Shown piece after piece: positions 32,423 through 40,939 of a stretch of DNA of 64,000 bases. Every line of letters starts with the position of its first letter. The stretch's first letter is position 1. Where the stretch lies: NCBI RefSeq assembly GCF_004765605.1, contig NZ_SRLC01000002.1:744001-808000 (forward strand), written 5' to 3'. This DNA comes from Hymenobacter aquaticus. GTDB lineage: Bacteria; Bacteroidota; Bacteroidia; Cytophagales; Hymenobacteraceae. The notes under the pieces are model-generated. The model ran no database searches, was not told the origin of the DNA, and saw only the letters and a list, made by a program, of their open reading frames with translations. Both the position numbers and the translations under genes were made by a program.

Positions 32423-33176
32423 AGCCCTTCGGAACCGAGAACGGGAAGGAGAGGCGCTCCTTGTCGACATCCACGTTGCGGTAGTTGATCGAGGCCGTGG
32501 CCAGCTTGCCGGAGGCGGGCTGACCCTGCACCAGCACGGCGTAGGCGAAAGGCATGGTGCTGGGGTCTAGCGGGCGGAAGTCGGAGAAGTCGACCGTGAA
32601 CTTGTTCTGGGTCTGCTGCTCGGCCAGCTTGATTTGCTGCACCCGGTTGCGGGTCAGCTCGATCAGCTGGGTAATCAGTACGTTGCCTTCCTGAAACTCG
32701 ACCTGCTGCATAGCCCCTTCGCCGCTGATTTTGGGCGCGGTGCTGCCCTGGGCCGGCAGGTAGTCGCCCAGCAGCAGGGCCTGCACCCGGTCGAAGGTGA
32801 CGGGCACGTTCAGCAGGCGGCTCAGGTAGGCGTAGTCGCCGGCGTAATACTCTTTCTGCAGGTAGTTGATGACCTGCACCGAGTCGCGGGTGATATAGGC
32901 CCGCACGCCCTCGATACCCAACGATACCGACAGCCAGATGGCGCTGTCTTTGCGCACGCGCAGGTTCAGGTTGGCCGTTTGCTGCAGCGTGGGCATGTCA
33001 ATCTTGATTTTCCCTTTGGCCTTCAGGTAGCGGAAATCCAGATTTTTGGCTTTTACCAAGTCAGAGCCTTTGGCTGGCGTGGGGGTCGAGGCCGTTTTGG
33101 TGGGGAAAATCTTATGGCTGCAGCCACTCAGCAGCAGACCCACCCACAGCAACACCAGCGGAAAGCACTTATTCAT
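32406..33176 (-). CDS. DUF4292 lipoprotein
   Basis: A 256-residue lipoprotein: MNKCFPLVLLWVGLLLSGC ends in a lipobox with the acylated Cys at about residue 19. The DUF4292 body contains KAKNLDFRYLKAKGKIKIDM, strand-rich LNLRVRKDSAIWLSVSLGIEG and VRAYITRDSVQVINYLQKEYY. The many strands and lipid anchor resemble LolA/LolB-type carriers, an inference from the fold class only. The ATG at 33176 overlaps the stop of the TPR gene by 8 nt and its own 3' end overlaps envC, forming a tightly coupled trio TPR-DUF4292-EnvC that recurs across Bacteroidota. Its exact role is unknown. Confidence 0.9.
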   Translation of the reverse strand: MNKCFPLVLLWVGLLLSGCSHKIFPTKTASTPTPAKGSDLVKAKNLDFRYLKAKGKIKIDMPTLQQTANLNLRVRKDSAIWLSVSLGIEGVRAYITRDSVQVINYLQKEYYAGDYAYLSRLLNVPVTFDRVQALLLGDYLPAQGSTAPKISGEGAMQQVEFQEGNVLITQLIELTRNRVQQIKLAEQQTQNKFTVDFSDFRPLDPSTMPFAYAVLVQGQPASGKLATASINYRNVDVDKERLSFPFSVPKGYVRKK

Positions 33177-34980
33177 ACAGTTTTTTGTCTTTGATCTTGC
33201 GGTCAATCAGGGCTGAGGCCCCGCCCGCCTTTTTGGCTTTTTGCCATTCGGCCATGGCCAGTTCTTTTTCCCCGAGCTGAAACAGCACGTCGCCGTAGTG
33301 CTCGATGATGGTGGCGTCGGAGCTGGTTTTCAGGGCCTTTTCCAGGTTTTGCCGGGCCCCGGTGTAGTCTTTCAGCTTGTAGAGCACCCAGGCGTAGGTG
33401 TCGAGGTAGGTGTCGTTGGTGGGAAACTGCTTGACCAGCTTGCCCGCCATTTCCTTGGCCTTTTCCAGCTTTTCGCCCCGCATTGAGAGGAAGTAGCTGT
33501 AGTTGTTCAGGGCCTGGGCGTTGTTGGCGTCGAAGGTCAGGGCGGCCTCGTACGCCGCATCCGACTTGGCGTATTCCTTCAGCTCGTGGTAGGCGTCGCC
33601 GAGCTGGGTGTCAATCTGGGCCAGCAGCTCGGGGTTGTCGGTGGAAAGCTTGCGGCCGTATTCCAGGGCCTTCACGCCTTTCACGGGCTGCTTTTTCAGG
33701 AGCTGAGCCACGCCGTTGTAGTACCACAGCGGGGCCTGGTTCGGAAACAGCTCCAGGGCCCGGTCGGTGTGGCGCAGCAGGGAGTCAATCTGGTTGAGCT
33801 CGGCGTCGATGAGCACCACCTGCTGCCAGATCTGAAACTTAGTGTTGTCGAGCCGGATGGCCTTGAGGTAATTGTCGCGGGCCTGCTCCTTGTGCTCGGT
33901 AATGGTCTGAATGTCGCCGGCCACGGAAAACGCCTTGGCCTCTTTGGGGTGGATGCGGGTGGTAATGTCGGCCAGGTCCAGCGCTATTTTCTCCAGCGCG
34001 GGGTTGGGTAGCTGCTTGATGTAGTCGACCAGAATCCGCACCTTCTCGTCCACGTCGAGGGCCGGGCTTTCGAAGGCCAGCTTGATTTGCTTGTCCGACT
34101 CGGGCTTGTTGTTCTGCTGCCGGTAGATGTCGGCCAAAATCATGCGGGCCTGGGGGTTGTCCGGGTCCTGCTTCAGGGCTTTTTCGGCCACCCGAATAGC
34201 ATCCGGAAACCGGTTGTTGGTGGCGTACATTTCGGCCTGGGCCAGCACGTAGCGGATTTCGTCGGGGTTGGAGGCAATCAGCGCCTCGCCTTCCTGCAGG
34301 GCCTTGTCGAGGTTGTTCTGCTTGAGGTAGATCTGCTGCTTCTTGAACGACACCTCATCCAAGGGGCCAAACTGCTTTTCGGCCTGCTCAAACGTGGTCA
34401 GGGCCTCGTTCAGCTTGCCCTGGGCCATGTAGAGGTCGGCCAGGTTGAAGAGGTAATAGCCCGAGTCGGGCACGTCCCGAATCAGGCTGGTGTAGACCTT
34501 GGCGGCCTGGTCGTACTGCTTCTGCGAAGAGTAAATCTGGGCCAGCAGCAGGTAGTAGTAGGCGTTTTTGGGGTCCAGCTTCACGGCCACCTGCGCAAAG
34601 TTGGTGGCGTCCTTCAGGTTGCCGCTGAGCAGGTTGGTTTCGGCAATCTTGTAGTTGATGGCCGCGTTGGTCGGGTTCAGGGCGTAGGCTTTCAGCAGCC
34701 GCTCCAGGCCCTTGTTGTAGTCTTCGAGGAGCACGTATTTCACGCCTTCCACGAAGAATGACTCGCTCATTTCCCGGTCTTTCTCCGACAGCTCGCGCAC
34801 CTGCTGGCGCGCCGCGTCTACTTCGGCACGGCGCGCCAGCTCTTTGCGCTCCTTGCGGCTGAGCTTCCTGGGCTTGGTATCGGCGGCCGGCGTTTCCTTA
34901 TCGGCCGGTTGCTGGGCATAGCCCGGACCGGCCAGCAGCAGGCCCAGCAGCAGAAGAGTAGTGGCGGCAAATCGGTTCAT
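33169..34980 (-). CDS. Exported tetratricopeptide repeat protein
   Basis: A 603-residue TPR protein with a signal peptide (MNRFAATTLLLLGLLLAGPGYA). About ten or more TPR-like helix pairs follow from residue 75 to the end, for example YNKGLERLLKAYALNPTNA, YDQAAKVYTSLIRDVPDSG and AKSDAAYEAALTFDANNAQ, forming a superhelical scaffold for protein contacts in the periplasm. A charged segment KPRKLSRKERKELARR precedes the repeats. The stop overlaps the ATG of the DUF4292 lipoprotein, so the products are probably made in a fixed ratio and may form a complex. No enzymatic motif is present. Confidence 0.9.
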   Translation of the reverse strand: MNRFAATTLLLLGLLLAGPGYAQQPADKETPAADTKPRKLSRKERKELARRAEVDAARQQVRELSEKDREMSESFFVEGVKYVLLEDYNKGLERLLKAYALNPTNAAINYKIAETNLLSGNLKDATNFAQVAVKLDPKNAYYYLLLAQIYSSQKQYDQAAKVYTSLIRDVPDSGYYLFNLADLYMAQGKLNEALTTFEQAEKQFGPLDEVSFKKQQIYLKQNNLDKALQEGEALIASNPDEIRYVLAQAEMYATNNRFPDAIRVAEKALKQDPDNPQARMILADIYRQQNNKPESDKQIKLAFESPALDVDEKVRILVDYIKQLPNPALEKIALDLADITTRIHPKEAKAFSVAGDIQTITEHKEQARDNYLKAIRLDNTKFQIWQQVVLIDAELNQIDSLLRHTDRALELFPNQAPLWYYNGVAQLLKKQPVKGVKALEYGRKLSTDNPELLAQIDTQLGDAYHELKEYAKSDAAYEAALTFDANNAQALNNYSYFLSMRGEKLEKAKEMAGKLVKQFPTNDTYLDTYAWVLYKLKDYTGARQNLEKALKTSSDATIIEHYGDVLFQLGEKELAMAEWQKAKKAGGASALIDRKIKDKKLYE

Positions 34981-35091
34981 GGACGCAGTAGCACGGACGG
35001 CTGTTCACCGTTCAACGGAGGAATTATCCCAAATAAACAAATCTGCGGACAGAAGCCCGCGCTACTGCTAACATCCAGGGCAACAAAAAAA

Positions 35092-36102
35092 TCACACGCG
35101 CAGCGTGTTGTAATCACCCAGGCTCAGGTCGTTGGGCGTGCCGGTTACGGTGGCGAAGTTACCAATCATCGAGTTGGTCACGTTGCTGTGCAGCACCGAG
35201 GCCGACTGCTGCACGATGGAGTTCGATACCACCGAGCTGCGTACGTTGCTATGGTCGCCGAGCGACACGTGCGGGCCCACGACCGAGTCCGTCACCACCA
35301 CGTTTTCGCCGATGTAGACCGGTGGGATAATGACGGAGTTCACCAGCTTAGCGGATTCCGAAACCAGGTTTTCGCTGCGCTCCTGCAAGTATTCGAGGTA
35401 GCGCTGGTTGGTAAACACCGTCGCGTCCTTGTTGCCGCAGTCGAGCCACTCCGTAACGCGGCCGGGCACAAACGTAGTGCCCTTGTTCTTCATATTTTCC
35501 AGGGCGTTGGTGAGCTGGTACTCGCCTTTGTCCTTGATGTCGTTGTCGAGCAGGAACTGCAGTTCGTCGCGCAGGTACTCGCCGTCCTGGAAGTAGTAGA
35601 TGCCGATAATGGCCAGATCGGACACGAACTCCTGGGGTTTTTCCACGAAGTCGGTAATCTGCCCGTTCTCGTCGAGCTTCACCACGCCGAAGGGCTTGGG
35701 GTCATCCACGCGCTGCACCCAGATGGTGCCGGCGGCCGAGGTGTCGAGGGTAAAGTCGGCTTTGAACAGGGTGTCGGCAAAAGCCACCACCAGCGGGCCG
35801 CTCAGGGATTCTTTGGCGCAGAGAATGGCGTGGGCCGTGCCCAGGGGCTCATCCTGGTACACGATGGTGCCCTTGGCGCCCACCGACTCCGCAATTTTGA
35901 TCAGGCTTTTCTCTACCGTTTCGCCGAAGCGGCCGATGATGAAGGCGACTTCCTCCACCTGCTCGCCGCAGACTTTGGCAATGTCTTCCACTAGGCGTTG
36001 CACGATGGGCTTGCCGGCAATTGGAATCAGGGGCTTGGGAACCGTGAGAGTGTGGGGGCGCATGCGCTTGCCCATGCCGGCCATCGGTACAATGATTTTC
36101 AT
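35092..36102 (-). CDS. Sugar-phosphate nucleotidyltransferase with left-handed beta-helix tail
   Basis: A 336-residue NTP_transferase-family enzyme. MKIIVPMAGMGKRMRPHTLT carries the G-x-G-x-R nucleotide loop, with the catalytic Lys in VPKPLIPIAGKPI; EPLGTAHAILCAKESL and VVAFADTLFKADF (metal-binding Asp) are also seen. After about residue 245, hexapeptide-like repeats (SVIIPPVYIGENVVVTDSVVG, VSLGDHSNVRSSVVSNSI) form a left-handed beta helix. Such enzymes make NDP-sugars (dTDP-glucose or GDP-mannose type); the precise sugar is not evident. The ATG at 36102 is chosen because the upstream 49 codons are non-conserved. It lies between dut and the TPR gene in the envelope cluster. Confidence 0.92.
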   Translation of the reverse strand: MKIIVPMAGMGKRMRPHTLTVPKPLIPIAGKPIVQRLVEDIAKVCGEQVEEVAFIIGRFGETVEKSLIKIAESVGAKGTIVYQDEPLGTAHAILCAKESLSGPLVVAFADTLFKADFTLDTSAAGTIWVQRVDDPKPFGVVKLDENGQITDFVEKPQEFVSDLAIIGIYYFQDGEYLRDELQFLLDNDIKDKGEYQLTNALENMKNKGTTFVPGRVTEWLDCGNKDATVFTNQRYLEYLQERSENLVSESAKLVNSVIIPPVYIGENVVVTDSVVGPHVSLGDHSNVRSSVVSNSIVQQSASVLHSNVTNSMIGNFATVTGTPNDLSLGDYNTLRV

Positions 36103-36176
36103 AGCGGAAAAAAGAAAATTAAGTAGAAGACTTAAGGTGTGAAAACGTACGTAAATGCGCGGCGCCGGTGACGGGT

Positions 36177-36611
36177 TTATTTGGTGCCGGTGCTGCCGTA
36201 GCCGCCGGCGCCCCGCTCGGTTTCGGTGAGCTCGGCCACTTCCTGCCACTGGGCGGTTTCGTGGCGGGCCACCACCAGCTGGGCAATCCGCTCCCCGTCT
36301 TGCACCACAAACTCCGCGTCGGAGAGGTTGACCAGCAGCACTTTTAGCTCGCCGCGGTAGTCAGCGTCGATGGTGCCGGGGCTGTTCACGATACCGATGC
36401 CGTGCTTGTAGGCCAAACCGCTGCGGGGGCGCACCTGCACCTCGTAGCCCACCGGAATTTCCATAAACAGACCCGTCGGAATCAGGGCGCGTTGCAGGGG
36501 CTTCAACGTAATGGCGTCCGTGAGGTTGGCCCGCACGTCCATGCCGGCCGCGTGGGCGGTCTGATAAGCGGGCAAGGGGTGGTGGGAACGGTTGATGACG
36601 GGAATGTGCAT
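36177..36611 (-). CDS. dut: dUTP diphosphatase
   Basis: A 144-residue trimeric dUTPase that hydrolyses dUTP to dUMP and pyrophosphate, keeping uracil out of DNA and supplying dTMP synthesis. The five motifs are present: [18 protein letters not shown] (phosphate binding), [10 protein letters not shown] (uracil and deoxyribose contact with the Asp/Tyr), ERIAQLVV, and the C-terminal flexible P-loop-like [11 protein letters not shown]. Length is normal. The ATG at 36611 is used rather than a TTG three codons upstream. It is flanked by a flippase and a nucleotidyltransferase on the same strand. Confidence 0.96.
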   Translation of the reverse strand: MHIPVINRSHHPLPAYQTAHAAGMDVRANLTDAITLKPLQRALIPTGLFMEIPVGYEVQVRPRSGLAYKHGIGIVNSPGTIDADYRGELKVLLVNLSDAEFVVQDGERIAQLVVARHETAQWQEVAELTETERGAGGYGSTGTK

Positions 36612-36744
36612 GAAGGGCAAGGCAAAGTAGGTTCCGGCGCAAAGATAGCCCGAACCAGATATGAATAAGTTTAAGGAGATTTAGTGAGACGAAAAGAATG
36701 CGGCCCGGAGAATCTTCACCGGCAAGTTCCGCCCGTTTCGGCTG

Positions 36745-38250
36745 TTACGCCCGAGCCGCCAGCTGCCGGGGCCACTCGATGAGGTACAGCAGCCCCACGA
36801 ATACCACGCACAAGCCCGCGTGGAAGGCGTGGCGCAGCCAGAAGTCGGCCACGGGCACGTACCAGCTCAGGGCTACCAGGCCGCAGGCCACCGCCAGCCA
36901 CGTGGCCAGCCGGGCTACGGGGTAGGGCACGGGGAAGTGCTTTTCGCCTAGGCGCCAGCACACCACGGCCATCATGAAGTAGCAGGCCAGCGTGGTCAGG
37001 GCGCTGCCCATGTAGCCCAGCAGCGGAATCAGCAGGAAGTTGAGCACGATGGTCAGCACGGCCCCGCCGAAGCCGATGTAGGTGCCGTAGTAGGTTTTGT
37101 CGGTGAGCTTAAACCAGACCGACAGGTTCCAGTACACGCCCAGAAACAGGTTGGCCAGCAGCAGCACGGGCACCACGCCCAGGCCTTCCCGGTACTCGGC
37201 CCGGTGCAGAAACAGGCGGCCGAAGTCCTCCACGTTCACGCTGACGACCACAAAAATAACGGCGCAGCTCAGGGTAAACCACTTCAACACCAGGGCAAAG
37301 GTGCGGGGTGAGTTCTTGTCGGTGCTTTGGGCGAAGAAAAACGGCTCGGCCGCGTAGCGGAACGCCTGGGTAACGAGCTGCATAAAGATGCTCAGCTTGT
37401 AGCAGGCCCCGTAAATACCAACGGCGGTGAGGCTGCTCTTGCCCGGGTAAAAGCCTTCGGGCAGCCACAGCGGCAGCAGAATCCGGTCCAACGTTTCGTT
37501 TACCATGCCCGCCAGGCCCATGAGCATAATTGGGTAGGCGTACTTGAGCAGGGGCCGCAGCGGCTCCAGATTCAGGCGGAAGCGGAAGCTGGTCAGCTCC
37601 CGGCCCAGCAGCAGCAGAGTAAAGGCGCTGGCCGCCAGGTTCGACAGAAACACGTAGCCCACGCCCACGCTGGGGTCGTAGAGGCTGCGCACCAGCGGCT
37701 GCAGGCCCGCCAGGTACTTGCCGGCCAGCACATCGGGGCAGAACACGATGAAAAAGATGTTCAGCCCCACGTTGAGCAGAATATTAGCCATGCGCACGGC
37801 GGCAAACTTGCGGGCCTTGTTTTCCAGGCGCAGCTTGGCAAACGGAATGGCCGCCACCGCGTCGAGGCCCAGAATCAGGGCAATCCAGACGGCGTAGCGC
37901 TCCTGGCCCGGCGGCAGGTCGAGCAGGCTCATCAGGGGGCGGGCCAGCAGGGCCAGCACGGCCGTGAGCACCGCGCTGCTGAGCAGCAGCAGGGTCAGCA
38001 CCCGGTTGTAGAGCTCCTGCCGGTCGGCCCCAGCGCGGTTGGCAAACCGGAAGAAAGTCGTTTCCATGCCGTAGGTAAACACCACGTTCAGAAACGACAC
38101 GTAGGCGTAGAGCCCCGTCACGATGCCGTATTCGGCCGCGGCAAACCGGGCGGTGTATATCGGCACCAGCAGGTAGGACAAGACCCGCCCCACGATGCTG
38201 CTGATACCATATACGGCCGTCTGGCTGGCCAGCTTTTTTGCTATGCTCAT
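36745..38250 (-). CDS. Polysaccharide biosynthesis / lipid-linked oligosaccharide flippase
   Basis: A 501-residue membrane protein of the MOP exporter superfamily with about 14 helices. The opening KKLASQTAVYGISSIVGRVL and YLLVPIYTARFAAAEYGIVT are typical of Bacteroidota PST flippases; a second half beginning with LKYAYPIMLMGLAGMVNETLD mirrors the first. It is unrelated in detail to the flippase at 2847 and shares only the superfamily. It is the upstream gene of the cluster flippase-dut-nucleotidyltransferase-TPR-DUF4292-EnvC. It probably exports a murein precursor or glycan intermediate; the substrate is unknown. Confidence 0.9.
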   Translation of the reverse strand: MSIAKKLASQTAVYGISSIVGRVLSYLLVPIYTARFAAAEYGIVTGLYAYVSFLNVVFTYGMETTFFRFANRAGADRQELYNRVLTLLLLSSAVLTAVLALLARPLMSLLDLPPGQERYAVWIALILGLDAVAAIPFAKLRLENKARKFAAVRMANILLNVGLNIFFIVFCPDVLAGKYLAGLQPLVRSLYDPSVGVGYVFLSNLAASAFTLLLLGRELTSFRFRLNLEPLRPLLKYAYPIMLMGLAGMVNETLDRILLPLWLPEGFYPGKSSLTAVGIYGACYKLSIFMQLVTQAFRYAAEPFFFAQSTDKNSPRTFALVLKWFTLSCAVIFVVVSVNVEDFGRLFLHRAEYREGLGVVPVLLLANLFLGVYWNLSVWFKLTDKTYYGTYIGFGGAVLTIVLNFLLIPLLGYMGSALTTLACYFMMAVVCWRLGEKHFPVPYPVARLATWLAVACGLVALSWYVPVADFWLRHAFHAGLCVVFVGLLYLIEWPRQLAARA

Positions 38251-38265
38251 GTACTCAATCAGGAA

Positions 38266-38316
38266 TCAGGCGTGCGGCGGCGGAAGCAAAACCCTGCTCC
38301 GCTGCCACACGCCTGA
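38266..38316 (-). terminator. Hairpin downstream of the crotonase gene
   Basis: A 9-bp outer stem (38266-38274 with 38308-38316) enclosing further imperfectly paired G/C bases. It lies 22 nt beyond the crotonase stop at 38338. There is no T-run, so termination is uncertain. Confidence 0.4.
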
Positions 38317-38337
38317 CTGTGGGCTTACTATATAATG

Positions 38338-39126
38338 CTACTTACCGGTGAACACAGCCGGGCGCTTTTCCAGGAACGCCGTGGTGCCTTCGCGGAAGTC
38401 GTCGGAGGCGAAGCTGTGACCAAACGAGTTGGCCTCGGTCTGGTAGCCGTTCATTTCCTTGTCGTAGAAGGCATTCACGCAGTCGATAACCAGGCCCACG
38501 GCCAGCGGGGCCTTGCTCAGAATCTTGGTCATCAGCTGCTGGCAGAAGGGCAGCAGCTCGGCCTGGGGCACCACGTGGTTTACGAGGCCCAGGCGGTGGG
38601 CTTCGTCGGCTTTGATCTGGTCGCCGGTCAGCAGCAACTCCAGGGCCTTGCCTTTGCCGATCAGCTGGGTCAGGCGCTGGGTGCCGCCGTAGCCCGGAAT
38701 AAGGCCCAGATTCACCTCGGGCTGACCGAAGCGGGCATTGTCGGAGGCTACGCGCATGTGGCAGGCCATGGCCAGCTCGCAGCCCCCGCCCAGGGCAAAG
38801 CCGTTGACGGCGGCAATGACGGGCTTGGTGCTTTCTTCCAGCATGCAGAAGGCCTCCTGGCCCCGCTCGGCGGCGCGGCGGCCACTGATGTCGTTCAGGG
38901 CGGCCAGCTCCGAAATGTCGGCCCCGGCCACGAAGGCTTTTTCGCCGCTGCCGGTCAAGATGATGCCGCGCACCTGCGGGTCGTCGAGGGCCTGCTGGGT
39001 GGCCTCCCGGATTTCTTCGATGGTCGCCGCGTTCAGCGCGTTCAGCTTGGAAGGGCGGTTCAGGGTGATGGTCAGGATGCCGGTGGCCGCATCGAGGGAG
39101 TAAAGCAGGTTTTCGAAAGTGGGCAT
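38338..39126 (-). CDS. Enoyl-CoA hydratase/isomerase (crotonase family)
   Basis: A 262-residue crotonase. The oxyanion-hole segment FVAGADISELAALND and the two catalytic glutamates of enoyl-CoA hydratases are in place: Glu in GFALGGGCELAMACHM and Glu in GQPEVNLGLIPGYGGTQRL. Their conservation points to hydratase activity (trans-2-enoyl-CoA to 3-hydroxyacyl-CoA), as in fatty-acid or butanoate metabolism, rather than to a diverged crotonase. The ATG at 39126 gives the usual N-terminus MPTFENLLYSLDAATGILTITLNRP with a promoter -7 box 37 nt upstream. It is transcribed alone, divergently from mscL. Confidence 0.93.
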   Translation of the reverse strand: MPTFENLLYSLDAATGILTITLNRPSKLNALNAATIEEIREATQQALDDPQVRGIILTGSGEKAFVAGADISELAALNDISGRRAAERGQEAFCMLEESTKPVIAAVNGFALGGGCELAMACHMRVASDNARFGQPEVNLGLIPGYGGTQRLTQLIGKGKALELLLTGDQIKADEAHRLGLVNHVVPQAELLPFCQQLMTKILSKAPLAVGLVIDCVNAFYDKEMNGYQTEANSFGHSFASDDFREGTTAFLEKRPAVFTGK

Positions 39127-39163
39127 AGCGGGGAAGCGGGGCTTAGGAGAAAGAACAGAAGCA

Positions 39164-39171
39164 CAAAGATA
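39164..39171 (-). promoter_or_regulatory. -7 box of the crotonase gene
   Basis: TATCTTTG on the minus strand (39171-39164) matches TAnnTTTG, 37 nt upstream of the ATG at 39126. No TTG at a suitable -33 distance was found. Confidence 0.5.
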
Positions 39172-39371
39172 GAGCAAAACCCCAGCCCTGACGGGTCGGC
39201 CCGACCCCGGCCGCTGGCGCCGCTCAGGCTACTGGCCCGCCGCCCCGCTACCAGGCCCTGGCCTTGCACTTCGCTAAGAAGTACAAGCGGAGGCAGAATA
39301 GTGAAGTATCGTAAAAAATTTATATTTAGCACAACATTCACTTCCTTCTCACCTCAAAACGGCTTACGCGT

Positions 39372-39794
39372 ATGGGCTTTGTATCCGAATTCAAGGAGTT
39401 TATTTCCAAAGGAAACGTGCTGGATTTGGCGGTAGGGGTTATCATCGGGGCTTCCTTTGGCAAAATCGTCACCTCGCTCACCGACGACATCATCATGCCA
39501 ATCATCGGGCTGGCCATCGGGGGCATCGATTTGAAGGAGTGGTACCTGCCGCTGGACGGCAACACCTACGCCAACTTTGAGGCGGCCAAGGCGGCCAAGG
39601 CGGCTACCATCAACTACGGCGTGTTTCTCAACGCCATCATCTACTTCCTCATCATTGCCTTCTGCGTATTCCTGATCGTGAAGTTCGCCAACCGCTTCAA
39701 GAAGCCGCCGGTAGTAGTGGCCGTTGCCGACCCGGCCCCGACTAAGGACCAGATGCTGCTGATGGAAATCCGGGACGCGTTGCGCACCCGCTAA
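39372..39794 (+). CDS. mscL: Large-conductance mechanosensitive channel MscL
   Basis: A 140-residue MscL, a homopentameric inner-membrane safety valve opened by membrane tension under hypoosmotic shock. The N-terminal amphipathic S1 (MGFVSEFKEFISKGNVLDLA) leads into TM1 (VGVIIGASFGKIVTSLTDDI), the periplasmic loop with IGGIDLKEWYLPL, TM2 (NAIIYFLIIAFCVFLIVKF) and a short cytoplasmic helix (KDQMLLMEIRDALRTR). All parts are of usual length. It begins with ATG at 39372 in the divergent region shared with the crotonase gene. Confidence 0.97.
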   Translation: MGFVSEFKEFISKGNVLDLAVGVIIGASFGKIVTSLTDDIIMPIIGLAIGGIDLKEWYLPLDGNTYANFEAAKAAKAATINYGVFLNAIIYFLIIAFCVFLIVKFANRFKKPPVVVAVADPAPTKDQMLLMEIRDALRTR

Positions 39795-39804
39795 CGCGCC
39801 ACCT

Positions 39805-39834
39805 GAGCGGGCCACGACCAGTCGCGGCCCGCTC
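39805..39834 (+). terminator. Hairpin after mscL
   Basis: A 9-bp perfect stem (39805-39813 with 39826-39834) and 12-nt loop, 10 nt past the mscL stop and 13 nt before the next ATG. It has only GTTT after it, so it is at best a weak terminator. Confidence 0.45.
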
Positions 39835-39847
39835 GTTTCCAACCCGT

Positions 39848-40831
39848 ATGAAGCGTTTGCTACGAGCCGGCCGCCAGCTGCTGCCCCGAATGGTGGGCGG
39901 GGTGGTGTGCCTGAGCCTGCTACCCGCCCTGGCCCTGGCCCAGACGTCGGAAAACAGCGCCGCCGCGCCCGACACCGTGCAGGGCTGGCGACGCGGCGGC
40001 GTGGGCACGCTCAATTTCAGCCAGGTAAGCCTGAGCAACTGGGCCCCGGGCGGGCAAAGCTCCCTGTCGCTGCTGGGCATCGGCAACGTGTTTCTGCACA
40101 ACCGCCGCGGCCATAATACCTTCGACACCTCCCTGGATGTCGTGTATGGCAGCCTCAAAGCCGGCAAAGCCCGCATCCGCAAGAGCGACGACCGGCTGGA
40201 ACTCAACGCCAAGTACGGCCGCCAGTTTACCAAGGTGCTGTACTACGCCGCGCAGGCCAACGTGAAAACGCAGCTGACGCCCACTACGGCCCTGGAAAAG
40301 CCGGATTCGCTGTTGTCGCGCTTCTTTGCCCCGGCCTATATCCTGACATCCATCGGCATCGACTACAAGCCCAACGACCAGCTCTCGGTGTTTCTGTCGC
40401 CGATTACGGGCAAGTTCACGGTGGTGGCCGATCAGACGCTGGCCGATGCCGGCGCCTTCGGCGTGGAGCCGGCCGAGCGCACTGCCGACGGGCAAGTGGT
40501 GCGGGGCACCGGGCAGCGCTTCCGCCAGGAGCTGGGAGCCTACCTGAACGTAAAGTACCGCCGCCCCATCTGGGAAAATGTTACATTTCAAAGTAAGCTG
40601 GATCTGTTCAGCAACTACTTGCACTCCCCCGGCAACATCGACGTGAACTGGGAAACTCTGGTCAGCTTCAAGGTCAACCGGTTTATCAGCAGCAGCATTG
40701 CCACCACGCTGGTGTACGACGACGATGTTTTAACCCCCGTCGACCGGAACGATGACGGGGTGCCGGACAGCCGCGGCCGCCGGGTTCAGTTCAAGGAAAC
40801 CCTCGGTATCGGCCTGACTTATAGGTTTTAA
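39848..40831 (+). CDS. DUF3078 family outer-membrane-barrel-like protein
   Basis: A 327-residue exported protein with a signal peptide ending LLPALALAQ. The DUF3078 hallmark NFSQVSLSNWAPGGQSSLSL occurs at about residue 57, followed by alternating strands (NTFDTSLDVVYGSLK, DDRLELNAKYGRQFTKVLYYAAQANVKT, RFFAPAYILTSIGIDYKPNDQLS) and a C-terminal ETLGIGLTYRF ending in Phe, as in outer-membrane barrels. Length is normal for the family. The function of DUF3078 proteins is unknown. It follows mscL by 53 nt and may be cotranscribed with it, or use a promoter in the gap. Confidence 0.9.
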   Translation: MKRLLRAGRQLLPRMVGGVVCLSLLPALALAQTSENSAAAPDTVQGWRRGGVGTLNFSQVSLSNWAPGGQSSLSLLGIGNVFLHNRRGHNTFDTSLDVVYGSLKAGKARIRKSDDRLELNAKYGRQFTKVLYYAAQANVKTQLTPTTALEKPDSLLSRFFAPAYILTSIGIDYKPNDQLSVFLSPITGKFTVVADQTLADAGAFGVEPAERTADGQVVRGTGQRFRQELGAYLNVKYRRPIWENVTFQSKLDLFSNYLHSPGNIDVNWETLVSFKVNRFISSSIATTLVYDDDVLTPVDRNDDGVPDSRGRRVQFKETLGIGLTYRF

Positions 40832-40842
40832 CCAAATTGAAC

Positions 40843-40850
40843 TATCTTTG
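40843..40850 (+). promoter_or_regulatory. -7 box upstream of the small basic protein gene
   Basis: TATCTTTG matches TAnnTTTG and lies just after the DUF3078 stop, 89 nt before the ATG at 40940. It probably starts a separate transcript. Confidence 0.5.
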
Positions 40851-40939
40851 CCAGGGGCCGGTTTTCAGGCCGGTATAAATTGGTGCGGAAGTTGCCCGTG
40901 GGGGCATTCCCCCACTGTTTCTTCCTTGTTTCTTCCCGC

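Noticed and set aside
39180..39290. GC-rich stretch between crotonase gene and mscL considered as coding
   Set aside because: Open frames have no family features and run through divergent promoter space.
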